Positions 10,070 to 23,723 of a stretch of 64,000 bases of DNA are shown piece by piece. Made by a program: the position numbers and the translations under genes. Within the stretch, counting starts at the first letter, position 1, and each line of letters begins with the position of its first letter. The notes under the pieces are model-generated. The model did no database searches. It worked only from the letters and a program-made list of their open reading frames with translations, and had not been told where the DNA came from. Where the stretch lies: positions 35,529,203 to 35,593,202 of the forward strand of contig JAYGXS010000003.1 in NCBI GenBank assembly GCA_036362985.1, read 5' to 3'. The DNA is from Ligula intestinalis (taxonomy: Eukaryota; Platyhelminthes; Cestoda; Diphyllobothriidea; Diphyllobothriidae).

Positions 10070-12930
10070 GAATCTTTCACAATTGGGGCAACTGAAGTTT
10101 GTTTATATGATGCAACCTAAATTACTGAGTGTCAGCCTGTAAGATGCATCGTAACTACTGACTTTTGATAGTATGCCAGTTCCGGAATTGCTAGAGTATT
10201 TAGTCTGATATATTCGGATATACTAACGCAGCTTCCAGTTGGATGGGATCCAAGCATATATGATGTTATTTACACTCCTTCTTGGGTTTTCTCTGCACTA
10301 AATTATTTTTTATTCGCTTTTCGGAATAAAAGACCAAACAACATGACAGTAAATAAACTACGAATATTTTTTCCGCTTATGGATCCTACATTTAGTGTGT
10401 CATATGGTTTAAACGTTAGCACATTTTAGTGCAAGATTAATAGCCTATACTTTTAAGTAATTGCTGATCTTCATACAAATTTCAAAAATACCCTAAAATT
10501 GATGAAGTTGCAAATAGCGAACCTAGACGGCAGCCGGAACGATAAGATATATCAATATAATTACAATTTTAACCGGACAGGAGAAGGGTTTTCTATTTAC
10601 AAATTTTTAATTTGACAAATATGTTTCTCTCATACAGACAGAAAAGGAATTCCACACACGACTTGCGGACATACTATTTCTTTATGTTTATAGCGCGACT
10701 ATTCGCTTGACATTTCGAACACGCACACCGATTTAGCAATAGCAGTATACAACTACACACTCTTTGGCCTATTGACCAACCCAGTGGCATATACTTGGCT
10801 TAATAGAAGCTTAACGATCACAAACGATGACAACCACCGACCCGAGGATGCAGTGCTGACTCGAAGAGGGACTGCATTTTATCAAGCGAGTTTTATCCAG
10901 CACTCACTTCACTTTCTCTCCATAACTTAGCATGAGCAGACATAAGGGTGTGCGCTGCAGTGGCTCAAAAAGCTAATTAGTTGGACTACGCGGGCTACAC
11001 ACGATCTGTTTCCAAATCTGTACGTACCAGGTTCTAATGAAAGGATTACGGATGACACGAAAGTAAAAGGTAACCTCCTTGTCCTGATCTTTGTGTAGGT
11101 TAAGACGCTGGATCTCTTAAGCCTGTTAATCACGTTATCAACTGAATACCAGGCCCAAAGTGGGAGTCGTTTTGTCTATGCAATGCTCTGACCTAAGGTG
11201 TCCACTCCTTGAACTTCGAAACTGTGACCATTGTCTTCAACATAAGCTGCGATCAATGACATTGGTTCTAACCTCCCGTTTGCCAATTTGTGCTCGTATA
11301 GACGCCTCTAGGAGTTTTGTGCGGTTTCTTCAACGCATTTGTAGTCTTCATCATTGTGACAAGAGTATTCATAAGAGTCACTACCACAAGACAAATATTA
11401 TACTTCAAAACCCACCATCAGTCCCACTGTTTCCGCAATCTAGCCCTAAATGTTGAAACAGGTTGCAGTGCACCAGCCAACAAAAAGTTGACTGACTGTA
11501 CCTCTTCCGAGCCAATTGATACATATGCAATCCCCGTCAAGTAAAACAAGCATCGAACGAACAGACAACGACCAAGTTGGCAGAGACTTTAACTTTGGAG
11601 GGCCATGTCTTATATTAAATGGGTTTCCCATACACTTTGTCAACTGCTACCGTTCGAAAGAATAGGCACAGCCCATCGGCCCCAGGCAACTTCTCGCCAT
11701 CTTTTGATATGACCTAATAGCCCACTACCACTTAGCGAATCTTCAGCAGTTTTCTGCTAGGGTTATAGCAATGATGGTGACTGCTACTACCCTGGAAAAA
11801 CTGGATGAACATTGTTGTCGGGCCACTGGAAATAATGACATCGGCCGCAGTGACCGGTACGGTTTAAGAATCCCCTCTAACAATAATACGATGACAATGT
11901 GCCTGTAACGCAACGGTGCAACGTAGTTGAGGTGTCTTTGACTGATTTATGTCCTGTAAATCAAATTGAGGAGATCGTTGAGATTATCGATAGCATGGAT
12001 ACCACATTCCACGTTGCAACATTCCACGTAAAGACGTAAAACATTATTAGTCCAGTTCGGCAATAAAATTAGCATGTCATTCGTGATTTCAATGATTTGA
12101 GTAGATGCAGCGTTCCCATTTTAACTGCATTTTAGAATTCCCTAGTAGATATAGGCAATATATGGCTCTATTCACCGATCGATGGTCTGATGCGATTCGC
12201 GTTTATCTATTGCTAGGACGTCCGCAGGTTCTAGACAGATCAACGCTAAAAAGAAATTTATACGTTGCTTCTTGCTGCCCACGATGAAGTGTTCACTAAT
12301 TGAGAAATGCAAAACGGACACACTCACAGTCATAAATAAAAATGTTCTATTTAGGATGGCTTGTTTACAAAATAAGCCCATATTTCTGGAACTTTGTAAA
12401 AAGAACCTTCACTTGAATTATATTCAACAATCTCTCAGATAAAACAGTTAACAATTTCCTGAACTATTGTTTTTCCATTGATTCTTTCTCTTTGATTGCG
12501 GATTCAAGGGGGACGCTATTGTTTATTCAATTTTCGTCAACCTTGCTTGCCATTTTATGTTAGAATCGGCTGACGTATCCCTGGATTCAAACTGGAAACG
12601 AATCCTGATGAATACGCAGTTCAGAACTTTCGTTTTCTGCTTTCCTCATCAGGTTGTTAAGCTCGTAGATCTAGGGGTTGAAGAAATATCTTTAGGTGAT
12701 TTCCCAGTTTTCATAATATAAATGCAAATTGCTTCGTTAATTGTTTTAGTTATCATGGTGTTTTCGAGACAATTCACAAAAATAACAAAGTACACGTTAC
12801 TTATAACTGTGCTTTTTGCACAGCAAGGTTCGTGTTGGCAATGAACAGTGAGTAGCCTGACTCCATTGGGTGAAGGCAAGTGCCGAAAATAATCCATTCT
12901 GAAGTATAATGCTGGTTTTAAAAAGTTTGC
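10070..12930. other. no recognised gene
   Basis: Several open frames of 60-98 codons occur on both strands (for example 11160-11456 plus). None has a recognisable motif or splice structure. I see no repeat class here. Confidence 0.4.
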
Positions 12931-13019
12931 TGTTCAATTTCAATATATTTAAGACAAGAGGCCTAAAGCCTGGAGGAGTCTCTTCAAAGATAGTTCAAGA
13001 CAGAAAAATAAACTCAAAC

Positions 13020-14707
13020 AGGACGGCGATCCTCGAAAGGAAGAGAAAACCTCTGACTGGTTGAGTAGATGTTGTCATCCACGGCCATTAGAAAAAAGGC
13101 ATCAAGGCGTCTTTCGAAACTGGGAACCGACATTGCTTGGACAATATCCTCACTCAGCGAGTTCCAATCTTTGATGACCCGACGGGACAACCAGTATTTC
13201 TGAGGCAGATGGTCTGAGCGTTGCTGGACTAGGCGAAAGGGGTGGCCTCGGGTGCGATCGTCGTAATTTCAAATGGTGATCCAATCCAACTCTGGGTAGT
13301 GTTTTAGCACAACCAAGCGGAACAGAAAAATTAGATCCCCTCGACGTCGACGATATTCCAGCGAAAACAATTCTAAACTGTGAAGACGTGCTTTATATGG
13401 AAGTCCACGGAGTTGTGGGACCATCCTAGAACCCAGTCGTTTCACCGATTCAAGTGCGAGCATTTCTCCTGCGTAGCACGGAAAGTAGGTCGGGCCCGCA
13501 AACTCGATGACAGGCGGAACATAGATGAAAAACAGCTTTTTAAATATGGCGGGAGACCACAAAGAGAAGGTCCTTCTCAACATCCACAAGCACCGAAGCC
13601 CAGCCGCACAAATTTTGGCTCTGTGACAGTTTGTTTTCAAATTGTCTTGTGTCATGACTCCGAGGTCGCGGAATTCTGTGACTTGTCGAAGTGGGACACC
13701 ATTGAGCGAGTATGGTGAGACGACCTCAGTAGATCCAATTGTCATGAACGCCGATTTTGCAGCATTGACCGGCAATTGGTTACTTAAAACCCAAGAGGCT
13801 AACTCGATAAGGTCCTGTTGCAGGGCGATTATGTCGTTGGCACCTGTGACATCGCGCCATATTTTCAGGTCATCGGCGTACAATACGAACAGAGAGGAAA
13901 TGCATTGTTTCAGATCCTGAACGTAGATGGCGAACAAGGTGGGACCAAGAATGGATCCTTGAGGAACCCCAGGTGATGCGACCTCGGCTGGAGACAATAC
14001 ACCTCCGACACTGACACTCCAATTCCTATCACTCAAATATGACCGGATCCAGTTCAGAATGTTGCCACCAATACCAAGGGTTGCTAACTTGTTTACGATC
14101 AGTTGGTGAGAAACCAGATCAAACGCTTTACTGAAGTCGATCAATACCACGTGCGTTGGGAAACCCCTATCTTTAGATTCGGCCCAAGTCTCACGGGCAA
14201 ATGAAAGGCTTGTGGCACAAGATTTTCCGCACGTAAATCCGTGTTGCTCTTGAATCCAACTGTTGGTTTGGTCCAGGAAATTGTCGACCTCTTGTTTTAT
14301 GAGGGTTTCGAGAACCTTCACTAAAACTGAGGTGAGAGTTGCTGGCCTATAATTGGGGGAACCGATTTATCCCCGGATTTATAAAACGGCTTCATGACAC
14401 CAATCTTATAATCTTGAGGAAGAGTGCTCGTACTGATGGACGTTTGAAAAATATCCATAACAAGTGGAGCAATGATATCTGCCAGATGCTTCAGTATAAG
14501 TGGGTGCAAATTGTCAGGTCCAGGTGAGGTCGGGGATTTAAGTGCAGTTAAAATACGGATAACCTTTCCTACCGAGAACTCGATGTTCGTTAAAATCGGC
14601 GGGCTCTCAGATTGGAGGGACACTGGTGTTATTGTTTGCTGCTGGTTAGCATATACACCCCGGTATTGTGATGTCAAGGCCTGCTCTTTCTCCCCGTCCG
14701 ATAGCAT
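13020..14707 (-). pseudogene. LINE reverse transcriptase of the CR1-like element
   Basis: Contains the ordered RT motifs: SPGPDNLHPLILK (fingers), HGFTCGKSCATSL, VVLIDFSKAFDLVSH (motif A, catalytic Asp), GVPQGSILGPTLF (motif B), and FVLYADDLKIW (motif C, YADD). These are followed by thumb sequence (DLGVMTQDNLK, CRAKI-like) up to a TAA near 13269. The downstream frame continues with GHPFRLVQQRSDHLPQKYWL and RRVIKDWNSLSE, the usual CR1 C-terminal end. A one-base shift in a C run near 14362 splits the fingers from the palm, and another frameshift lies at about 13268. The central 350 codons are uninterrupted, so decay is moderate. Confidence 0.85.
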
Positions 14708-14844
14708 GCGTTGACCATCCGATGCAATTAGCTCTGGGATTCCAGGTTGAGCTCTTCAACGACGGTGGATGTAGGCATGGAACCGCTTTGGCTGAGAGTC
14801 GGAGGCTTCCAGTATGGTTTCTTCGTAATCTCTTTTACCTTGCC

Positions 14845-15718
14845 TTATAACGGCATGGCATTCATTACGCACTCGTTTAAAGGGGTCAAATGCAGATTGC
14901 GTTCCAAGTAAACGAAACGCTTTCCAAGCTCGGTTGCGCCTTCGCAATAAGCCTTGAGCTGTTCGGCCGATCCAGGGTGAAAAAACCGGGACGAGCCAGG
15001 GACAGACATTAGAGTAAACTCCGCGACGAGTGCAGTAACGTTAGATTTCAACTGTGCCCATTTTTCCTCTACAGAGGCAGCGGTAGACACCTTCCATAGC
15101 AAAAGTGAAGCAGCTTGACGCATGCCTCCAAAGTCCGTACGCCAAACATTTGGCCGTGGTGGTCTCCGGGGTCTAACTGTTGGCCGTGAAAGCAGATAGT
15201 ACGCGGAAACGATGCAGTGATCACCAGTGGCCAGTGAATTCGAGATTGTGACATTTGTAATTTCATCATGCTGGTTAGTTAAGATTAAATCCAAAGACGA
15301 CGACGAAGAAGCTGGTATCCGCGTAGGCGACAGTACATGTTGTACAAGACCATTGACCGAAACAACACCAATAAAAGCATTGTTTAGACAGTTTGCGATG
15401 TGGATACTCGGGGTGCCAAAGACCAATTAAGCGAAGGAAGGTTAAAGTCGCCCAAAATACAAACATGAGAGGATGATGCATATTAAGCGAATGTGTCGAG
15501 CCAGGCCAGAGACGTAGTGCTAGGACTTCTGTACACAACATCCACCATAACAAGTGATTCGCGTGAACTAGAGACTGACACCCAAAGTTGTTCAACGAGG
15601 CTTTCACCTCCAAGGCGTCGGATTACCTTGCTTTGGAGGTCATGTCTCCCGTACAAGGTGACCCCGCCATAGGCAGATCCGGCTCAATCAGTTCGGTAAA
15701 CGTTCCATCTCGGTCCAA
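14845..15718 (-). pseudogene. LINE endonuclease (C-terminal part)
   Basis: AP-endonuclease-like domain of the CR1-like element. Across two frames I can read LYGRHDL, then YRSPS, CILGDFNLPSLNW (the GDFN motif), and, after a frameshift near 15420, SLDLILTN and ATGDHCIVSAYY (the SDH-equivalent end motif, here GDH). The N-terminal catalytic Asn/Glu part is missing because of 5' truncation. The stretch after the endonuclease (KRFVYLERNLHL in one frame, RRRNRAWKAFRLL in the next) is the usual basic linker before the RT domain. Confidence 0.75.
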
Positions 15719-18700
15719 ATATTTTCGTTATTTGAACCCACTAGGCTAATACATTTTTTTAATTTCTCGTCCTTAGTTACTGATTTCGATGATATGAGCT
15801 TCTTTCGTTTTTTTCGGTTTGAATACGTTTACTGGCTATTTTAATCAGCTGCTCGTTGTAAGAAAAAGCTTCCATACGTCCGGTACCAAGCGATTTGCGC
15901 TGGTTTAAGATCCTAAAATCAGATTTTCATCAGTTGCCTTAAGAAAAGTTTACTTCATTAGGACTATTGACGAAAATATGCAGTTGTCTTTGATGAAAAT
16001 AATAATTCGTCTTCTTCTTCCTGTATTCGTAAATTTGAGATAAGAAAAATGCTTTCGACTTTTTGCATGATTATAAATCCTCTGATTTAAAGCCAACTAT
16101 ATAACAAGCGGTAGATTACCTTGCGAGCTGATTAAGCCAGCTTAACTTCATGTACACGTGTCCTGTGATTCCTTTTTATACCAAAACGTGTAAACAAACA
16201 CAATCCATATCGCAGCAAATTAAGTTAATGAAGGTGTACTTATTTTTGCAGACTGTAATTATTTATTCGTACAGGCACCTGAGATAGTTAAGGGAAAAAC
16301 CGAATTTTACATCTAGACCACTATAAATGGTAAACTGTTACATTCCTTTGGAGGCATAGTGTAATTTCGTTTAGAACTGGCTACATCTCGAAAAGAAAGC
16401 AGGCCTAAAGGAGTACTTAAAAGTTCACCTGTCATCAAAATTAATTAGAGATATTGGCGGAATTTCATCTCGAAGTTGTCCTCTAATATGAAACCCACAC
16501 CTCTTCCATTTCTTCGACTGTCGCCTAGGTTGCAAATAAAGTGTTTAAGATGAAGGGAAAAATTTAAAATCTCGTTTCAGATATTTGAGAACTGCGTTCA
16601 GAAGAAACATAATGAAGTCGCGGGTGCGAGCAACGCGTTTGGCGGTGTATTTACGCTCTGGCAAACCAGAGCGCTAATTGTGTACAAAAAATTGTCAACA
16701 TTTATTTCATATAACGTTAAGGAAGGGCCACTTGCCCACCTGTCTTATATTCAGGACTAATAATGAGCTCCGGGTTAAAGCCTGTGCTGTTATTCTTATA
16801 AGAATAAGCAGCAAGCAATCGGAAAATATTACTGACAAAGTCCATGGAGACCTGGGTGGGCATGTCGCCCTTACTTGGCATTTCCGGCTAGCCTGCTGCT
16901 TATTTTTTCAGGCTTTTATTTTTAGAATGCGGTAATCATGTTCAGTCCTATGATAAAGACCGTTATGATCCCAATCGCAGTCGGTGTGTTTTAAAGCTCA
17001 GTGTAAGCGTACACGAGTATGTTTGAAGTTTCTGGGCTAAAAGTGACGACATCGCTGCTGACCGCGATGCAGGAGAAAGAAACGACTATCTCATCCGCCC
17101 TGTCAATGTGGGCCAACAACAAAACGCTTAAGATAGAATAGTTTTTTTCACTTTTACAAACGACTAAAGTCGAGAGATATCGCACTATTGGCAGTTAGCT
17201 TAAATATAGTCCACTTAGGTGTGGAAATTGAATGCACAACTTAGGATTTCTAAGGCCATTCCACCAAGGGACATTTATTCCCATATAACAACTAAAAATG
17301 CTCGATAAAAACAGGCTATAAAAATTATGTTATGAAACGCCGAATTCGGACATACTGTATTTCGCTGCTTCTGACGTAGAGCGTATTCTCTTGTTCTTTC
17401 GTGCTTTTCAGCTTGTGTAATAACCTAAAAATACCCGGTATGTATTTTGAGCATGCATTGAAAACAGATAAACATGCTAATTCGAATTTCTTTAAGACTT
17501 CGGAAGCCTATGGAGTCAAGCATGAAAAGGAGAACCTACTTGTTTTAACGTTAATGTAAGCGTGTTGTCTAATAATTATGCACCTTTATGGGACGATCAA
17601 AACTGTAGGGAGAGAAGTTGGCTTATCTCATGAAAATTCATCAAAACATTGAACTATGTTTTTGCCTAGAAAGAATTCTTAGGCTATGGAAACGGTTTAC
17701 CATACAACATCATCCCAAAATTATTCACTAATGACAAGCTGTCCGTTTTAAACTGAGCCTCTTTCCAGCCTTCTGTAAAAACTGCGTGGGATAAAACAGA
17801 ATAGTTGATTGATTTAAATTTTTCGCATTGGTTATCAATAGTTTTATAAATCCAAATACATTTTATCGGCTGGTGTAAAAATTCTAGGATAGGATGCAAT
17901 CATTGGAACACGGTATTTTTTGGCACGCCGCTTCTGGAAATCTCTTGAACCCATCATCACAGACAGTTATGTAGGCGGTGAATAATTTCGTCCTGTTAAA
18001 ATTTAGTATTTGAAAAATGGCAGCTTTTGGATTCACGAAATAATTTTGAACCCACTCTATATATACACCTGCGACGAAAGCTTCCAATAGGCCTCCGTTA
18101 TACTTAGTTTTATGCTAACGCTGTAAAAGGCTTGCATGCGTTTACGATTGACGTGCACCTTTTTGAGTACTTCATAAATAGCCTGAATAAACTAACATCG
18201 TTGGTGTTGAATGAATGGCCATTTTTTCCTAAAAATTCTCATGCCGGAATTTATCTTTTCTTTCAGGTACAGAGTTTAATAAAGATTTAATTCTCTAGGA
18301 AATGCGTACAGTAATCATTTTAATTTATTAGAACATTAAAATCAATAAGCGAAATTCACACTATATATTTATATAATTGTTACCTAGTGTGCATTTCGAA
18401 GGTGGTCAAAACTACACTCATTCAAAAGCCAGCATCTTGTGGTGGCTTAAATATCGTTATATTGTGTTGCACGGTGATCATACTTACAAGCCCACCCAAG
18501 TATTCAGCTGCAATTGAAAACACTTTTCAGAATTTCTGATAAAATTTACAAGATAGGTCATTTATTGCAGGTAGAGGCTAAATAGCTCATTGCTGGTCAG
18601 TCTATTAAAAGCTTTACTAACAGCAATGTTACAGCAAGAAATGGGTTTAGAATACTCTTAGCTCTTGTTATCGGTTTTACGACTTGTCTGTAATCTCATA

Positions 18701-20984
18701 ATGTTTATAAAGAGGGGCCTGTTTAAATCGTATACGCCATTTCACTGTCTCAATCTAGGATACTTGATGTGACGTAAAGGGCTGTCAATCGGCTTGATAG
18801 TCGATTTCCTTATGAAAAGAGGGAGGGAGAAAACACTTGTTCGTTGTTAATATAAAATTATGGAACACTAATTTATGTTAAGTTTGAGACTTTTTCTTTC
18901 ATGTCTATTTTGTGCACTCACGGGATCAAATAATCTTGGCTATTTCGGTCAGCAATCCCATGCCAATATTGAGTTTTAAGATTATATATTATATTTGATT
19001 ATATGTTATGGTATGTTGTTGATGCGCACGGTTTTGTTGTAGCAAGTAAATTTACGCGCTTACCATCTTCGTCCAATGGAAACGATAGTGGTCCACAACT
19101 TCTGCAGAAAAACTGGAGGGGCTGGTGTTTCAAGGGATGCTTAACTGTTTTATTGCTTTCCGTAGCCTCACTAGATTATGAGAGGTTGCTGGCTATATTT
19201 GAAATGGCTTTCGCGCGGTTTGTCATCCTTACTTAGCCTCATATATTCACAAACACAGAGCTGCCTAAAGCTTTTTAAAATCGACGTTTTTTGTCAATGC
19301 CACAAATCTATGGTCTAAACTAAAGAACATGAACTGCAAAAACATGAAACAAACAGGTCTTGGAAACCGTCATAGTTAACTGGTAGCGTAATCAACACGG
19401 AGGAATATATCCTCGACTGATGCTATAGTGCTTTAAATAAGTACACTACAATACACACACATTTTTGACCAAACGGGTACCCTACGGCTTTAAATGAAAC
19501 ATATTTTAATGCCCTTATTTATCTGGAAATAGATGTGCATTGATAGTGCTACAAACCTAAATAAACAGTAAATGTACAATACTAATTCTGTGCAAAATTT
19601 CATCGGCCTCATTATTGAACTATGAAATTTACTCTACTTAAAAGATGTACGCCATGATATGTACGTCAAGGTAACAAAAAAACTCTATGGCTATTCACTT
19701 ACTTCGGATTTGTCGACACTGTCGTGAGTTACGATGTGTCCTTTTTCTGTAATGCAGCAGAATAAACGTATTTTGATATATTTTCGAAACCATACGTGGA
19801 CTTTTGGTTTAAACCGAGTTAAGTTAATCAAAACTAGGTCATTTTACATTTTATTACATATTGTAATGCTTTTGATTACGTCCATGTACCCGTATTACGA
19901 GGTGTGTTTTAATAAAGCTGTAACAAAATTACTACATAGTAGTCTAACAAAGGATTAATTATGCTTAATGATCGGCCTTTCTCAGGTATTTTGGCATCTC
20001 TGTGGTATGCATACGACAGAATTGATGACACTTCAGATATTTAGTATCATGAATTGTACTAAATATCTACTAGGGTTTGCATGTATGCATACTACTACTA
20101 ATGCACAGAATCTGGAAATAAATCAAGAAATTTGAAACATTGGTTACCTTGATAACCGATGTGGCATACCACGAGGTTATTTGTGACATTTGTCGTATAT
20201 TTACTTATACGTGGACAACTATCAGAATTTAAAGGCTATAATACACAACGAATGAAAAATATTTACTATCTTTGGGCTCAGTTTTTTCTTTTGTAATTCG
20301 AACGAATGAGGCTTTAAAAAAGCCGATATATTACGCTTGTTCTTCGTTCTATCTGATGAACGACCATTCGCCACCGCTGGCTTGAGCACCTTGTCCTCCA
20401 TCCTCACGGGATTTCGAGGATTTGGTAAGGTAACTATGGCTACGGCATAGCTAAGGTGGGAAAACTCAATTTATCTAGACGTATCTAGTATTATGATACG
20501 CGGTGGCCCTTTTTATTTTCATATCTTTCTGAGAAATTGGAAAAATTTTGAAAAACACTCAAATTTCGGTGAGGATTGCGCAAGTAGACCATAGGTTTAC
20601 AAAGCGACTAAGCTGAACAACTAATGAAACCAGATACAAGATCAGTGCCCCAAGGCCTGGAGATTTGTAGTATTTCCTCAGAGCCTTCATACGTACAATG
20701 TTTTATCTAAGTAACGTGCTTCTCCGACGAAAATTTTGTCTTGGAAGTAAGTTGTTATGAATTACCAAGAAACAGCACGACCAAAGAGTTAGGGCACAAC
20801 ATAGCAAATGTAAAAGAACGGTGCAAACGCTCAACTAGGTAAACTAATATATCGATTTTAATAGGCACGGAAAGTAATGTTAACATTGATATTAACATAG
20901 AAAATGATTTTTAGAACATATATGCACACCGATCATATGCAGGGCACACCTGCCCTGGTATTTAACGCCTTTCAGCTGTCATGC
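15719..20984. other. no gene seen (5.3 kb)
   Basis: Only short, motif-free open frames. No LTR, LINE, DNA-transposon or tRNA-like signal is recognised. I found no splice-linked coding segments. Confidence 0.4.
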
Positions 20985-21125
20985 GAGGATGTGAGTCACA
21001 CAACCGTGACGCGGGTTCAAATCTCGGGTGTGGTAGCAAGTACTGCGGCTACACTGGAGTTGGGTATCTGCATCTGATGAGACCTAATAAGATCGAAATG
21101 CGTATCATGCAAGTCCCAATGTTTC
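20985..21125 (+). repeat. SM-alpha-like SINE (Pol III B box plus hammerhead)
   Basis: A tRNA-like region with B box GGTTCAAATCTC (21014-21025) is followed about 35 bp later by a hammerhead ribozyme (21060-21119). That arrangement, a Pol III promoter upstream of a hammerhead, is what defines the SM-alpha family of schistosome SINE-like repeats. The A box is poorly conserved and both outer edges are uncertain. Confidence 0.65.
21060..21119 (+). ncRNA. hammerhead ribozyme
   Basis: Self-cleaving RNA motif, type I arrangement. The outer part of stem I is TTGGG (21060-21064) with CCCAA (21115-21119). An internal loop follows, then the inner part TGCAT (21069-21073) with ATGCA (21107-21111). Core CTGATGA is 21074-21080. 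Stem II is GACCT/AGATC around an AATA loop with one C.A mismatch (83/92). GAAA is 21095-21098. Stem III is a two-pair stem closed by GCGT. Predicted cleavage is after C21106 in an ATC triplet. The internal loop in stem I matches the tertiary-contact layout of natural hammerheads. The stem II mismatch may weaken it. Confidence 0.75.
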
Positions 21126-22101
21126 TGCCGGTAATGCCTAAAATAATTATGTTACTGAAACATAGTAAACAAAATGATTTTTATTTTTATTTTGTGTGAA
21201 TATATACGCACAGGTCAAAAAATGCAGGACACGTACAAAGGCGTACTGTAACTAACAGCATATTCCACGGAGTGGTTTGAAGGAGCCAAAGTCATTTTTG
21301 GTGCAGATCTCAGATGAGGGTGGTTTGATCGTTCGTCAGTTAAGATCACCGGTGTTCCTTCACTGCCTCCAGCCGATTTCTTGCTCTCATTTCCGTTATC
21401 GTATTGTATCATATGTCCCTTATCGTCAGCACCTCCGTGTTACCTGCAACCTCACCTGATTGGTAGTTGTAGCCTCTGTCAGTCTGTATTGTGCGGTCCT
21501 AGTCTCATCCATCGTTCTTTCAGATGTTTATAAATGTGGTGATTGATGCATGAATCCTTGAAATGCATGGCCGCAAGGATATATCGGCCTCTTGGAAAGG
21601 TCAACTCTTGCCATACGTATTTTGTCCGATGCGAGACTGTGTCTTCTATCGAGAGACGTAGGCCACACAATGCAGACTGACGGAGGCCACAACCACCAAA
21701 CAGGTCTCGCATCACATCACTATTGATGATTTCCGCACATTTGACATTTAATTTGTCCATTTCTTGTTAGTCCGACGACGAGCTGAAGGATCAGTCTTAA
21801 CAATTCACTATTTAAATTTACCCTTTCATCCTAAAGAACTTAATTTTTTGCCAAATAAATTACTTGGAAAGCATGATTAACAGTTCATACGAAGTCGCAT
21901 TGGTCTTTTGGCTTCATATGCTAAGCATTACGATTTATTGTTACGGGCTTGTTCTTTATAGGCTTCCTTTGCTAACTAACAAGAGTTTCTCTTGGTCTTT
22001 GTTCTTTTCGCAACATTTTAAGTTGCTGTTATTTCAGTTAATCAAGTACAAGCGTTTTACTCTTACTTTCTTCAGCGCCCTTATCACGCATAAAACATGC
22101 A
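21126..22101. other. no recognised gene; one unclassified open frame
   Basis: A 93-codon minus-strand open frame (21479-21760) has no motif I know. The rest, up to the target duplication of the LTR element, shows nothing. Confidence 0.4.
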
Positions 22102-22105
22102 ATAC

Positions 22106-22631
22106 TGTGGGCTCTTGGCTCGACTTGTGCATTGTTTAAACTTATAAATAACCAATTGTGTTTAAACTCGAATCTAACACACAAGCACACTTTCATTTTT
22201 GACGCTTGCCAGCAACTGCCTTGCTAAACACACTCCACAGCTCAATTCTCTCCTCACCTGCCGCTGTTTATTTTGCCCTTCAACGACACCTCTCTGGTGA
22301 TCATTATAGGGCTCAGCAGAATCCAGCAACAATTTGCAAACGAGATTTTCCTCAATTTTTAAACGCGCGGTCCAGCAAACTTTGATCCTGATCTTCACAG
22401 AGTCATCATTTGGCAAGTCGATTGCTTGACTACTGCAGGCTAAGACCGTAAAGGATCTGAGTGATTTGTATCATTTCTAATCTTCATCGTCATCCTCACA
22501 TACCGGTTTTAACCATTTTTCCATTAGAATAGTGTAATAAATCACATACTTGCAGTTAGCTTACCTTCTAAAGTTTCCCATTGTGTATTTGCCAAGACGT
22601 TTTGTATATTTGTAGTGATATAGCCTCTTCA
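22106..22631 (+). repeat. 5' LTR of the CsRn1-like element
   Basis: Starts TGTGGGCTCTTGG and ends CCTCTTCA. A TATAAATA motif lies near 22143. It aligns end to end with 27973-28501. Confidence 0.9.
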
Positions 22632-22714
22632 AATTTCTATTGTCATCTACGTCGTATTAATTATTCCGTTCACATGTTTTTCCCGTTTGACTCTGCCGTT
22701 CATACGTTTTGAAC

Positions 22715-23723
22715 ATGGGCGACGAATACCACCAATTTCACGATTGCGACGAAGATTATGCTGGTTTTAACAACTCGCGTATACCACCAGATCAGGACGA
22801 GCCTCAGGCTTTTCAGATATCCATTAATTTTCCTCCGTACGAAGTGCGTGTCATGACGGTCTGGTTCAAACAGATCGAGGCTGTTTTTGCCTCACGTCAG
22901 ATAACTGGCGAGCGTACGCGTTACGCGTACGTCGTGCAGTTCTTACCGTTTGACATCGCTTTCGCCGTTTAGGATCTCCTTGATCCTTTCCCAAAAGTCA
23001 AGCTAAAAAAAGGCTATTCTCGAGCGAACGGCACAATCTGCCGACAGCAAGCTTAGCCAACTCCCCAACAACGTCGAGCTTGGTGACCAAACCCCCTATG
23101 CTCTAATGCGCCACATGCGTCACCTGCTTGCTGGTCGCACCTTAGATGATTCTATTTTCCGTCGCATTTGGATGGATGAATTACCCCATCCAATGCAACA
23201 GGTACTCGTCCCGCTTGATGACGATGTTTCGCTGACCAAACTCACGGATCACGCAGACCGCATCCATCAATGTTACCCTGATACTAGTTCGTACGCTGTT
23301 AATCAAGCCTCGATCTCAGTAGCTCAGCATGCCGTCTCCCATGTTCTGGCCTCACGATCCGACCGTAAACCTGACAATCGTACACAGCGAAAGTCCACTA
23401 AATCGCTTGATACCTCATCCCCGCGGTCTACTTCACCCTCTCGACCGATTCGAGACTTTACAGATAACAGAGATGACAACCTGCAGGATCTTAAAGATAC
23501 TGTCAGGTTATTGTGGTCTCAAGTGAGCACGATGTGTTCCACATTCAACCGGCTTCAAACCAGTCGTCCCTCTGCAAGCCGCAATCGTTCAAAATCAAAA
23601 GAGCATGCAGACGACAAGGTCTGCTTGTACCATCGAACATTCGGCCCGGATGCTATTAAGTGCGTCCCGCCTTGTTCGTATGCTAGACGTTCACGTTCGG
23701 GAAACAACGCCGCCAGCCAGTAA
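22715..23723 (+). pseudogene. Gag of the CsRn1-like element
   Basis: Structural polyprotein. The ATG at 22715 opens a frame with the conserved capsid start (VWFKQIEAVFASRQIT...TRYAYVVQFLP). A TAG stops it at 22970-22972. Reading resumes in another frame after an A7 run near 23005, through LGDQTPYALMRHMRHLL and FRRIWMDELP, to the C-terminal VCLYHRTFGPDAIKC-VPPC box, then ends at a TAA/TGA-type stop at 23721-23723. The CHCC box in place of a CCHC knuckle is the hallmark used to place the element. One nonsense codon plus one frameshift make it non-functional. Confidence 0.85.

Larger units (their letters stand above)
12933..15718 (-). mobile_element. CR1-like non-LTR retrotransposon, 5'-truncated
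   Basis: Minus-strand LINE with part of the endonuclease (about 15718-14850), a linker, and reverse transcriptase (14707-13269, continuing out of frame to about 13020). It ends in a short 3' UTR with two ATTGAA repeats at 12933-12944, the simple-repeat tail typical of CR1-type elements. It nicks and reverse-transcribes into DNA when intact. The copy lacks the front of the endonuclease and has several frameshifts, so it is dead. Confidence 0.85.

Noticed and set aside
12600..12660. CTGATGA matches on both strands near 12606 and 12638 as hammerheads
   Set aside because: Core GAAA is absent or misplaced and no stems form.
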